Source: Sclerodactyla briareus (lineage: Eukaryota; Echinodermata; Holothuroidea; Dendrochirotida; Sclerodactylidae). Taken from it: a stretch of DNA of 64,000 nt. Both the position numbers and the translations under genes were made by a program. Below are positions 46,232 to 58,104 of the stretch, one piece after another; position 1 is the stretch's first letter; each line of letters begins with the position of its first letter. Location of the stretch: assembly GCA_026419785.1 (NCBI GenBank), contig JAODTK010001288.1, positions 1-64,000 on the forward strand, in the 5' to 3' direction. The notes under the pieces are model-generated. The model made no database searches and had not been told where the DNA came from. It saw nothing but the letters and a program-made list of their open reading frames with translations.

Positions 46232-49227
46232 GTCTGCTGACATCTTCTCAATAAATATGTTTGTAGAGTTTCGTGTGTTTCATTTTATCATCTACTAGAC
46301 ATGGTACTAACTACGAGACAAAGATACGAGACAGCCAAGGTAACTATGCAAACAATGAAGTGGTTCTCTGAACAGCAGACCTACTTGCAGCGTTACATGC
46401 CTCATAGCTATCCCTGTCTGAGGATACCCACATACTGATCCAGCCTACGACATTCAAATGGATAACAAGTTGTTCCTCTTAACGTCCCTATATCCCCCTG
46501 TGTTGCTAAAAACACAAGCGATCGTAACGTTTGGGCTCCCCGTATTGTTCAAAGTAGTGGGAGCCTAACCTTACGAGCGCCTGTGGTTTGGTTACCAACA
46601 TTCTGCAATACAACTAATACTCTAGTTATTTTGCACTCCCCCGCTCCCTCACTCTTCTCCTGTGTGCGTGCAAATCTTCGATCACCCTGGTATCACTTCA
46701 TCCATGGCACGTGCCCCGAACGGGTCCGGGGACAGTCGTCTTTACTGCCAATCGCTAGAACGATCACTTATTCGCATAATCTGGTCAATGTATATGTCCT
46801 GGTTGTCGATATGCATATGATGTTTTTTCTCGATGGTTTCACGGTTTATAGGTTGATGGGTCAATAAAAGTAATTGGCTTGATGAACTCTAGTAATATGA
46901 AAAAGAAGTTGGTTAGGTTTCAGGGCTGGAAATACTAGTGTTAATTAAGGCATGGTGTAGTTGTCCAGGAACAGGAATGATCAATTACAACTAGGGTCTG
47001 GATATACGTTAGAATAGCTCTCATACCTGGGCTTGATTTCGACTTTCTAAATATTGATTGTGATATTAGATCGATGCATGCCCCCATGTCACTATGCGTT
47101 CACTGATGATAGCCAGCGAACACACCTGCAACAGGTTGCCACTACACTACCCCCGTCCCCTCCCGTTCAACTGGAGATAAAGCCACTCTGCTTGAACGAC
47201 GTTTGATCGATTTTTCAACGTGGGTATATCGGACTCAATGACTGCCGTCCCTACCTGTAGCAACTGTTACCACTTAGCTAATCGTAGGGTTAACAATTAT
47301 TCAGTATAGGCCTACATTTTTATTCCAAAAACATATTCAGGACTGAAATGTTGGTAGGTAGTTCTAATGGGCGTTCCTATTCCAGAAAACATGGGCGCGC
47401 AAAGGTGAGTACACCGCCGCCTGCAAGAAAAGACAAATGTCAAAAGACTAACATAATTGTCAGTCGTGAGTTATAACTTTCCATTATTATAAAATCACTG
47501 TACTTTCTGTGCATTACTTCTTGGTTACGTGTTAACATTTATGTACATGTTAATTCCAATGATTATATCTTATATGTGCTCCCCAAACCATCATCCGACA
47601 AAGTCCTAATTAGTGACCATTTTCTCTTACATTATCTTAACAACACTGTTAATATTCAAGAATCATCATTTTGTTCCTCACTGATGAGAGTATATCCATA
47701 CAAATTAGCAAGCGTTCAGGTCATGAACAGTATCATAATAATTCGTTGAATCAATAGTAAACTGATGTAATTGGCGAATTATTGACTGTTGGTTAGTAGC
47801 AATCTTGAAAATGAGATTACCTGCGCTTTCAGATCCTTTTATTATTGTTTCTCCCCCTACTGCCAGGCGATACTTGGAGTGCCTGATAAATGAGTGACCC
47901 TGAAATCACGTGTGAAAACCTTGTCCACCCAATTCAGCCATACTCTCCGAGATGTCGGAGCTAGTGGTGTTATGGTAACTGCATCAGTGTAATATCTATG
48001 AGCGCTCGCGCGAGCACTCCGTGCTGACTATATGAAGGCGTGATAATACTATTCCTCTAATCATTGAAAATAATTATAGAACAATCTAGAACAGTTAAGG
48101 CGTAAACTTTTGGGGTATCCGATCGAAAAACCCGTACAATCGGAATAGCGATTCGGTGTGTTGCCTTTAACTACTTCTACACGACGTTGCCTAACTTGCC
48201 TTAGACAACGCTAAATCGAATATCGGTCCGCCAGAAATAGAGCCAAACAATGTAGCCAGTATATATAGCACTACAAAAGAATTGGTCATTTGTGGCGGAG
48301 GGGAAAATAAACCAATGAATCTGAAAACGGTTGATTTCTACAGAAACCACGGAACAACGACTCGATAAACCTCCAAGGACTACAGTGCCTTTGTCACAGT
48401 TATGGTCTCTTCGATTCTCTTGGCCTAATGTTAACAGAGTACAGCTAGTCCCGTCATACTTGAAACTTCACTGCTTGAATCATCGGCCGTCTCTCATCTA
48501 TATCATACTACAGGGAAACACCAAATGTCTTGCGAAATCTCAGGAAAGACCCCAAAGAAACCACGAAATTATAGGCAGTCAGTTTCGATGTAGTACCAAC
48601 ACATTAGAGAAACATTACCTCAGTCGGAGGCCAAGTAACCGCGTTTTTCTATTAAGGTCACCTTACCAACACTTCTGATAACGTAACACCTCAACACATA
48701 TTTATCCATGCAACGCCACTCTCTCGCCTGTCTGCGTTGGCGACCTTTCGTCATGAGACTACACAATTTGTAACCTACTTTTTTCCATCAATTTAAATCA
48801 GTCTTAATTGATTGTCCTCAACGTTATCACATTGCTTCAACTATGTTGCCGGTATTTTGCTCTCATGCAATGCGACAACTCTTAGTCTTTGAATGTTTAC
48901 ACTAGATGTTATCCTCGTCAATAAAACAATGTTCAGCTGTTCTACAGTATTTCGCGATCTCATCGACCCATATCACCAAGAAAATCCATCGGTCATGAAT
49001 CCGATGTCTTTTGTTTAGCAGGCGATCACAAGGGTCTGTCTTCCATGCCAGCACGAACAGCACCGAATCTCTGCGTTTCATTGGTAGTTTGTGGTCCCAG
49101 ACTTTGACAAGTCAGTCCTTCTCTGTAGCAGCTTCTGTTGATTGTTGGCGCCCATCGTCGCCAAAAAAAAGGCCCGCGAGGCCGCTACCACAATCTGTCG
49201 CCCCGATAGCTGGGGATCCCTCGTCCT
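46232..49227. other. Stretch without a supported gene
   Basis: No exon, RNA gene or array was recognised. The last part may contain the 3' untranslated region of the minus-strand GTPase gene. Confidence 0.4.
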
Positions 49228-49623
49228 TCAATAGTCTACTATGTCCGGAGATTGCCGAGACCGCCCTCTTGAAGTAGCTTCCTCTAGCTCTCCGACAGTG
49301 TCTAAGTTTCTTGTTCTCTGCTGCACCTCTTTGACGAATTCAACAATCTTCTCTCTTTCAGTTTCTCTGAGAGTCCACGGCGGCGGAAGTCTCCTGGAAC
49401 TTCCAGCGGAGTCCTGGCTAGGCAGTAGCCCTCCTTGAAGCCGACCCGCCTCCCGCGTTCGAGTTCTCTTTTATTCGCCATCAGAAAGACTGGCAGATGT
49501 GTCTTGCCGTAGAGGAATAATTGGTCTCCGAATACTTTCGCTTGGTTAAAACTCTCCCTGTCAGTAATCGAGTACACGTAGAGATAGCATCAAGCAATCT
49601 GCGAGGTATTCCTCCATGTCCGC
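49228..49623 (-). CDS. Ras-like GTPase exon 4: G4 region and C-terminus
   Basis: The acceptor TTCTATTCCTAG ends at 49624. The frame starts ADMEEYLADCLML, shifts by one base, then gives YVYSITDRESFNQAKVFGDQ and LPVFLMANKRELERGRRV. Here VYSITDRESF matches VYDITDRGSF and ANKRE takes the place of the NKxD box. After another shift it gives KIVEFVKEVQQRTRN, comparable to the last helix of the fold. It ends ...SPDIVDY with TGA at 49228-49230. No CAAX prenylation box is seen. The G5 (SA) motif is not evident in any frame. Confidence 0.8.
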
Positions 49624-52600
49624 CTAGGAATAGAAAATAAAACCAGCTAGGTGATGCTGCATATTATGGGTACTTATCGGTGTTTTATCTGACTGTCTGA
49701 CACCGGCACATCCGACGCCAACACCGACAGCTCTTGACAACAACACAGAAACAACGATGTTGTGATAGGAATCCGACAGTAATACCAGAAAGGACTGTTA
49801 CCGACACCACCGTCGGAAACGAGTTACAACAACAGTACACTCTGGCAACGATAAGCCTGTTTCTGCTGTTCTTGGACTTCTCAGGAAGGTTGTATCCTCA
49901 CACGACTGGGTTACTGCGCTGATTTAACAATGTTTCATGTAATGGTCGAACATAACCTCTAATCATATCGATGAGTAGAAGGTTCTAGTCACAGAACATC
50001 TCTATCAGGGATTATTCATAGTCGATGCTTCGGTCGAGCATAAATCCGGAAAAACGTAAATCAGACGGTATACCCACTGCCCGTTGCGCGTGGTGTCCCA
50101 TATATACCGATGCAATGTAGGCCTACTGTTAGGCAATGTCACCCACGAAAATACAAGGAGAACCTCGTTCACCTCCTGTTAACCTGCATGAAGCAGTACA
50201 ACCCAAGCACGTTTGAACCTCAGTATTACCATCGCTATTAGCAATAGCAACCAGAGCTGCTAAAGGAAGGTTGGAAAAGCACATGATATATGAACAGTTA
50301 TTACCTGTCCAGCTGTGTCATACATCTCCACTTTGGTTGGATTAACCCGCACCGGTACGTCTTCTTCTCGTAGGCAGCAATTTCTGGAAGATAGAGAGAT
50401 AAAGAGAGAGAGATGAGTAAATGCATGTTGTGAGGAACGCACTGATATCAGACAAGAGTGAGCTAGTCCACAGCCTAGATGGACTGGACAGTTCACATTC
50501 CGTTCGACGGAGGGGTGGAAAATACCTGGAAAATACATGGATTAAAGAAGACGCTGGAAACACAAAACTACTGTAGACGCTAAACTGCTAAAGCTAAGAT
50601 GTTGTATATTGAGAAAATAGAGGGCCTTTCTTACAGCTTGAGGTGGGTGTTCTCCAAAGCTTTGAGAAAGGAAATACAGGCAATGAACGACAGCACTTCG
50701 GGCTAGAAAATAATGGGGTTGTCGGGAAGAGATGATAGCCTACAAGACATAAGTTAAAATCTTTGTTAAATTAACGTCTGACACTTCTGTAGCTTCTTCT
50801 ATATGAAAACAACACTTTTTCAATTCTGGCAATGGTCCTACTCATCGAGCATAATCAGACGCATTTCGCGATATTTTGCATCACTCAAGTAAAATGTGTT
50901 TTCAGATGAAACCCTTGATGTGCACATAAATGAGGAATGTTTGGCAGTCCATTCCTATGCGCAGAAGTAATTCAGTGAGTAGTTAAATCTGGTCAGGAGG
51001 TTGACGTCTGACACTTCTGTAGCTTCTTCTATATGAAAACAACACTTTTTCAATTCTGGCAATGGTTAAACAGCATCGAGTATAATCAACGCATTTCGCG
51101 ATATTTTGCATCACTCAAGTAAAATGTGTTTTCAGATGAACCATTGATGTGCACATAAATGAGGAATGTTTGGCAGTCCATTCCTATGCGCAGAAGTAAT
51201 TCAGTGAGTAAGTTAAAATCGTTGTCAGGTTGACGTCTGACACTTCTGTAGCTTCTTCTATATGAAAACAACACTTTTTCAATTCTGGCAATGGTGAAAC
51301 ATCATCGAGTATAGTCAGACGCATTTGGCGATATTTCGCATCACTCAAGGAAAACTGTATTTTTTTTTGGATGAAATCATTGATGTGCACATAAATGAGG
51401 AATGTTTGGCAGTCCATTCCTATGAGCCAGAAGTAATTCAGTAAGTAAAAGATACAATGGCTCCCACGGCGTGGGTCTACTGATTGGAAGGTCACCGTCA
51501 ATGGCGCGGTTTGATCATAATTGATCTAATTTAACTACGTGGCTGGGCGGGGTAATTGCACTCAAGGCCATCCGAGGTGGTCAAAGAGTGTGTAAACTGA
51601 AATCAGGGAATAGGAAGAGACTGATTAGTCGGCTGAGGTATGATCTAACGCACCAACGTTAGTTAGTGTCATACTAGGGAAGTCAGAACTATGTTTCTTT
51701 GCAGTCCAGACAGTTCGTCGTACGTCATCACCTGTGAAATTGGGAAGGGGGGGGGGTATATTATAATTTTGCCTCTATTTCGAAAATCAATATCGATCGA
51801 TCTTGGCGTGTGTAACAGACCTGCAAATAGGATGTAGGGAAAATGCTGAGCGTATATCTGACTAGTCGATTGTGCGGGGATTGAGGTGAAGTTATAATAT
51901 AATAATAATCTGCATGACTATATAGCGCTTTCCAACGTCGTAAAAAAGACCCGGGGGTTCTCAAGCGCTTAACATTATGTTTCCCCGATCCCAGGAACCG
52001 GTGATCGCTCTCCGACAATCCCGAAGAGTATAGGTTGCTGCCATCACAGGCGCAGGTTGTACAAAAATTCCTCACAGGTCCCCAATTATCGACGGGGTGG
52101 GTGAGGCAATGGAGACAGAGGACCTTGTCCAAGGGTACACCGGAAAAGTTGGTCATTGGGATTCGAACTCGCAACCTTTCGATCGCCAGTCCTAAGCTTT
52201 ACCAACTGAGCATATATTGCTTATATATATTCCGATTCTCCACATCGAGTTATAGACAGTTGACCTCGATCTGACCCAGACCTTATGCATCAGTGTAGTG
52301 TCCTTCTCTTATGAGGAATACATCATGCACTTGAGCAAGTTTAGCACGAAAGAAACCTAGATTTTTATAAAACTAGAGTAGGGCTTACTTGGAAATATAA
52401 TAACCAGATCATGGGTTTTAACCTGGTGTAAAGTGGGACACAATGGCTGGTTTACTACTAATGAATGCGGTTAGTTGGACTTTGTCCTATTTTCCTTTCC
52501 TCCTCCCGCTAGTAGCACTGCGTTAGGCCCAGTTGCACTCGTATGAACTTATCGGTTAATCTTTAACTGGGTTTAACTGTTTGCTTAAACATATTTTACA

Positions 52601-55600
52601 GAAAGTGTTTTAAAATTACTTGAATGATAAGTTTTAAGAATATTGCGTTGGTTACATTATACAAAACGATTCCTTCAGAGTGGAAAATCAGTTGAACCGA
52701 GCTTAGGCTGTTGGCTGATTCTGTTTGGCTTTCCCTGTATTCAATAATTTGTTCCGAAGAATTCCGAACTGTGATGTATAGTGCTTTAGTTTTCTCAGTG
52801 ATGAACATCTGCCTGCAGGCAAGTGAGGAATATAATGTCGCTGAAATTACAATTTCAAGTCGATAGCGGCATCGTCCGAAATTGGGGATAACATTCCTTG
52901 AGATGCGCTTCATGACGTTCCATGGCCTTGCCACTTTTCCACAAATCAACCTGTCTTAAATTGAAGGTTAATAGTCATATGAAGGGTGGGGGTGTATAAG
53001 ATGAGGTAGATGTTTGATATTCTGCGAGGAACACATGCACCCACTCTAATGTATTTTTTAATTGAAAGTTGAGCCCACCGAGCGGAAAACAAGCATTACT
53101 TAACCTTGTTTTAAATGCGTTGCAAATTCATGAGAAGAGAGAAAAAAAGAACAGCTACTATAGTCGAAGTGGCTGTGTAATATACTCCCTCAGTTCATCA
53201 TTCAACATTCTGAACGAAAAGGACAAACGATGGAAAAGTGGATTGTATAAGGCTATAACCACTCTCGGTAAACTGTTAAAAGCTTGTCAGGTAAACGTGG
53301 CAGATTGGCAGAATGGTATCAGTGTCGCTCTGCCAGCAAACATTCCCGGTTCGGATTCCAGCATTCACCGGACTAGGTGGCTGTACTTGCAGTTGCGTAG
53401 GGAGAGGTCTTGGTATTCACTCAATGGTTCCGCTCCAATGTAGTGGACTTTCAGAGGTCACTGGGTTCGTTTCGGGACATTTGCAATAAGTTTTTTCGAT
53501 CGGCTGCGGTGAGCAGTCACGCGGAACTTGACGCTCTTCCACGTCCGAGAAAGTGGTCGGATCCTGGGTTCAATGATCATCCTATCGGAGATTAGGAGGG
53601 GGAGACGTTTTTTAAAATGGCAGTCCGGGGAACAGGTCGGGATTGGTTTGCACCCCATAAATCGATATCATACGAAGGCTAGTCGAGAAGAGAAGGCGAG
53701 TTATCGCCAGTGCTCATTCACGATCAATACGGCAGGGTTCCTGATGGGCCTTACTGGGCCTCATGAACCCATAGAATTCGAATACATCAATCCGATTCCA
53801 AGATTGATATGGGACTCCATAACTCTAAAAAGAGATGTTGAAACGACACTCCACTAGTTGACTAACCAAAAAAAGAGACACCTCCGGTAAGTGTGATAAA
53901 ACTAACTGACCTATAACCCATTTGGGAGGGGTTGCCCTTCAGCCAACCCGGAAACCGTATTACGTTAGCACTCTTTTTTGTTGAGGTACACAACTGATCG
54001 AACTATGTGATCTAGCACGTCTAGACAGTTCCAGCTGCGTATTTATCACGAGTCGAGAACAGTAAGTACCTGACCTCCTAGGCCTGGCACGATTCAACCG
54101 GAATACATTAATATTTTCATCTAACAGCTGGAGACAGTGTTGACTAAATGATACTATAGAACGATTAGGTATATACGAAATAGTCAAGCCTCCTATTACG
54201 ATAAATGGTTTACGAGTACGGTGCCCTTCATGTTAAACTGTCCCTTGTTGGTCCTATAATATAGCCCAGGTCAGGTATTGAAGTAGCACTATAGATTTAC
54301 AGCACGAGAGACATAAATAACCCCAACACGCATTACGACTCTAAAACGTTTTACGTGCTGCTATTTATGACGGACAATGCATCACATTCCGGAACGTTAT
54401 GAGAAGCAAAAACAATTTCTGATAACTCACACCTTCATTGCAAGGAAAGACGGTCGTCTTGACTTCTTGCGATCACTTATACTTCCAAATACTTGCAAGT
54501 GCATGTGCCTTAGCAATGGTCTTATTCGATCTATTCTCTCATGACACGAACACCCTCTATTATGCAGTCAGTCTCCCTGAGTTCGAGCAATGACTATTGA
54601 AGATACATTATCTCTCCATGAGTCAGGAAGACGAGAGATTGGATTACGGGAGGAGGAATATGTGATATATAGATCACCAGGGGGCTACTAGACATGATCT
54701 TACCTAAGTTCGGGTCGTACTCATGTAGGTATCTCCCGCACAGGAACCGGACTGCAATAGCTGAAACGAATAAGTACAGCAGAACTAAATATTTTAATCG
54801 TTTAACTGGGAGGACATACATGTTGCTCAGTGGCTACACAACGTATCTGGACCATTGCAAGATGCAGAGGTCTTCGACATCCTCTCCGTCAAAATCGCAA
54901 TCACCGGGTTTCATTACCCATTATTTCCAGAGAGCTCCATGCTAAATACACAACGTGTGTAAAATTTCAAACAATCTGTGTAAATGGTTCACCTATCAAG
55001 TTGTGTAGAAATTACAGAAAAACTGTGTGTGTGATAACATGTGTTATACAATAGTAACAACATCACTCTATGTAGATAGTCGTATGTTCGCGTGAACACA
55101 CAAATTATGTAATCGACAAACAATAATATAGGCTTTCATGGATGTGGTTGTAGTGTACAGTAGAGATGTAAAAATCGCAGTTTTGCGAGGGGAATGATTA
55201 GCTGTATGATGAGAAAAAAGGACCACGATTGCTTCATGAGGAAAATATTCCTTGGAATCAATTGTTGGGCGAGATACTCTCCTTCTCAGTGTTCGTTTCA
55301 TCTATTTTTAATGATTTTCTGTGTGCTACGGAACTGTCTCTATCTCTGCAGATCATTCGGGAACGTTTCATGTGCGTACTAGAATTTATGGTGTCTTGCC
55401 GCATACGGCATCCGCATCGACGGAATCCGTGTTCTCTTGCGTGATGCGTACGCTCAGGAAAAGGAGTTACTGTAGGTACAAAAATTGGACCAGCCATACC
55501 TAGAATATCGCGGAAGGGGCTGGAGGACGACAGCATTTCAATAAACTTAGCTGACGCTGATCATTTACAGCTTTATCGCCCCTCAATGTCCTTGCAGTCA

Positions 55601-58062
55601 AACAGAGGAACCATGCAGGGTCATTTGAATACGATTCGACGCCTTGGCTGCGTGGCTCTGATAAATGTGAGAATAACCGCCTCGCGCAAACTCGAGTATG
55701 GTAATTGTATTAATTCAGCCTCACGGTGATTTCTTCCCTGGATTGCAAGCACCAGCGGTAGACTGTGCCTTAGGGTTTTTTGAACAGTTGTTTAAGAATA
55801 AACATTCCCCTACCTTGATATACTGGGGCGGTCAAAAGAGGGGGGTAGGCGCCGGCGAGCGAAATAACACTTGGCTGTATAGGGTACGTACGTGTTAAAT
55901 GAAGATCGTGTGCAGAGGAGCTAGGTAAAAAAAATGAACTGAAAAGTGGAGAGAAGGGTACGTTCCACGCGCAGACGCTGTTTTCGTGCTAATACGTTGA
56001 TGAGCTCTACTTGCAGCAGGCATGATCTAAAGAGACAACGCTCATTCGTCACGTGACGATATGTGACTTTGGGTGACATGCAACCTGTTTAGAGCTTAAC
56101 ACGAATATCAGGGTTCATATCTCTCTCTTCGAGAGTATAAACTCAACATCGCTAATGATCCCCGGTTGTACATGGAACACACAATTAGCGATTTCACCAC
56201 AAGACCAAAGCATGGAACCCTGCATGCCACTGTGATAACTCTACATTCCAGCTGCTAATTGCGGGATCATTTGCAGGTTTTTATGCGGGTTTTTCTAGTT
56301 TTTTGCCGGGTGTCGTATAACTCTGTAGTAAAAGTTCAACAGGCACCTGCAGGGGTGGGCAAGAAGGAAAAGAGCCACAGTAAAAAGAATGGCAGTTTAA
56401 TGTTAAGTTGTTGATGCTGTATTTGAGTATAGCGTTCCCATCGGAGATGTAATTAAATTTCGTTTATCGATTTCAGCATCGATATCGAATACGATATTTG
56501 AAACACTGTGCGGTCATCTCAAAATGGGGAAACCAAATAACAACGAAACCGTTCCGTGCTAGGTACTGAAAAACTGAAAGAAAACATCAAATTCCGGTTA
56601 ATTGACTTCTATAGACATTTTGCACTTAGTTCTGTGTTTTTTTTTTCTTCAATGTTCTGTGGCACGAAATTGTTTCCCTTACTCGTAAGTAGCCACCTAC
56701 GTGTATTATTATTCCATCTAGTCCTAAATTATTCTATATTATTCGTTTTATATGCAATTTATTATCATTTGGATGATTGTCTATATCACAAGACGATCTA
56801 ATCGTAAGAGCTGTTTCAATCTGTAAACTCGACATGGCATTCTCGTTATGCTATTTTTAGGACTCGTCCTCATCAGACTTGTCGGTATGCAAGCTACCCC
56901 TGAAAAAAATTATGTTATGCTATATTTAATCACATTCTGAGGGTGTCTCGCGGCACAAGCAGTAGAGAGCATGCATATCGACGAAATAGCGAAATGTTCG
57001 CGTGTTCTTATCGCATGTCGACTACGCCTAATTCCTGCCGGACTCAATTCGCTATTTTAATTAGATGAAGTCATAATCACAGCTACAAACTGTCAGTATT
57101 GCACGGGGCAATTTACAACACAGCTATTTCGTTGTGAGAACGTTTGCTCGTATAACCCTAAAAAAATGTAAAAATGTGCCTTTTGAAGAAATGCCTAACC
57201 GTTCTAATTAATGTAAAAACAATGAATACTTTAACGTTATTTGAACCTGACGACAATGTTTCTAGAACCTATAACGTTTCAAGTAACTCTTTTGAGAGTT
57301 AATTACCGTCTTGTACCCAGCATAGAGTGTACTTCGTGAAATTTGGTTCTCTGGTGGTTACCAAAGGTTGGGGGGGGTTTAAACAATGACACACATCAAC
57401 ACCATTGATATCTTGTGATGGGAAACAAGCTGAAAACAAGCTGGAAAACAGCTGGGTAGAGGTGGGAGCCAACCATCTAGATCGTGAAATAGCTGCCTAA
57501 GATATTCATGGAAAATTTCATTTCTGGCGAACACACAGTCGCATAGAGGCACCACCGGGTAATGTTGTGTTTCATACTATCTGATGTGTGCCTAATGGAA
57601 TTCAACTGTTAAACCATGAGCCTCCAATGACGCGCTGCTGTCAAAACCTGCCAGTCATATGTGTCGGTGAAGTACTCCGAAAGAGAATAATTCATTATTC
57701 ATTGATTCTTTCCATCACAGTCAAAGTTATGAGCAATGAAGAAATCAGTGTACTGAATACAAAATTATTAACAGGAATAATGATTGATTCAAGATCACGA
57801 GGTTTTACCAGAGGGAATTTATTGAGTGATGACATGCTTTGCGATCTCCGAGAACTAAGCTTGTGGTTTATTATTATATGTCAATATGTGATGTATTGAA
57901 ATTGCACGTGTAAGCCTCCTCTTGGCAAAATCAACTCTTTGGAAGGGAGGAAAGGAGCTAAACCTTCAATGAATTGATATCTATACAGGCCAGTGGAGAA
58001 ACTTTATTCAATTTTCAACCAAGAAACCGAAAGGCTTAGCCCTTCTCTCAATATTCATTTGG

Positions 58063-58104
<42 letters not shown>

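Noticed and set aside
52150..52212. Functional tRNA gene
   Set aside because: A and B boxes are present, but it continues into a SINE body and simple-repeat tail, and the anticodon and acceptor stems do not pair convincingly.
52596..52949. 117-codon minus frame
   Set aside because: No known motif and no clear splice boundaries; it is within an intron of the GTPase gene.
53069..53443. 124-codon plus frame
   Set aside because: It overlaps a tRNA-like SINE head and lacks any protein motif.
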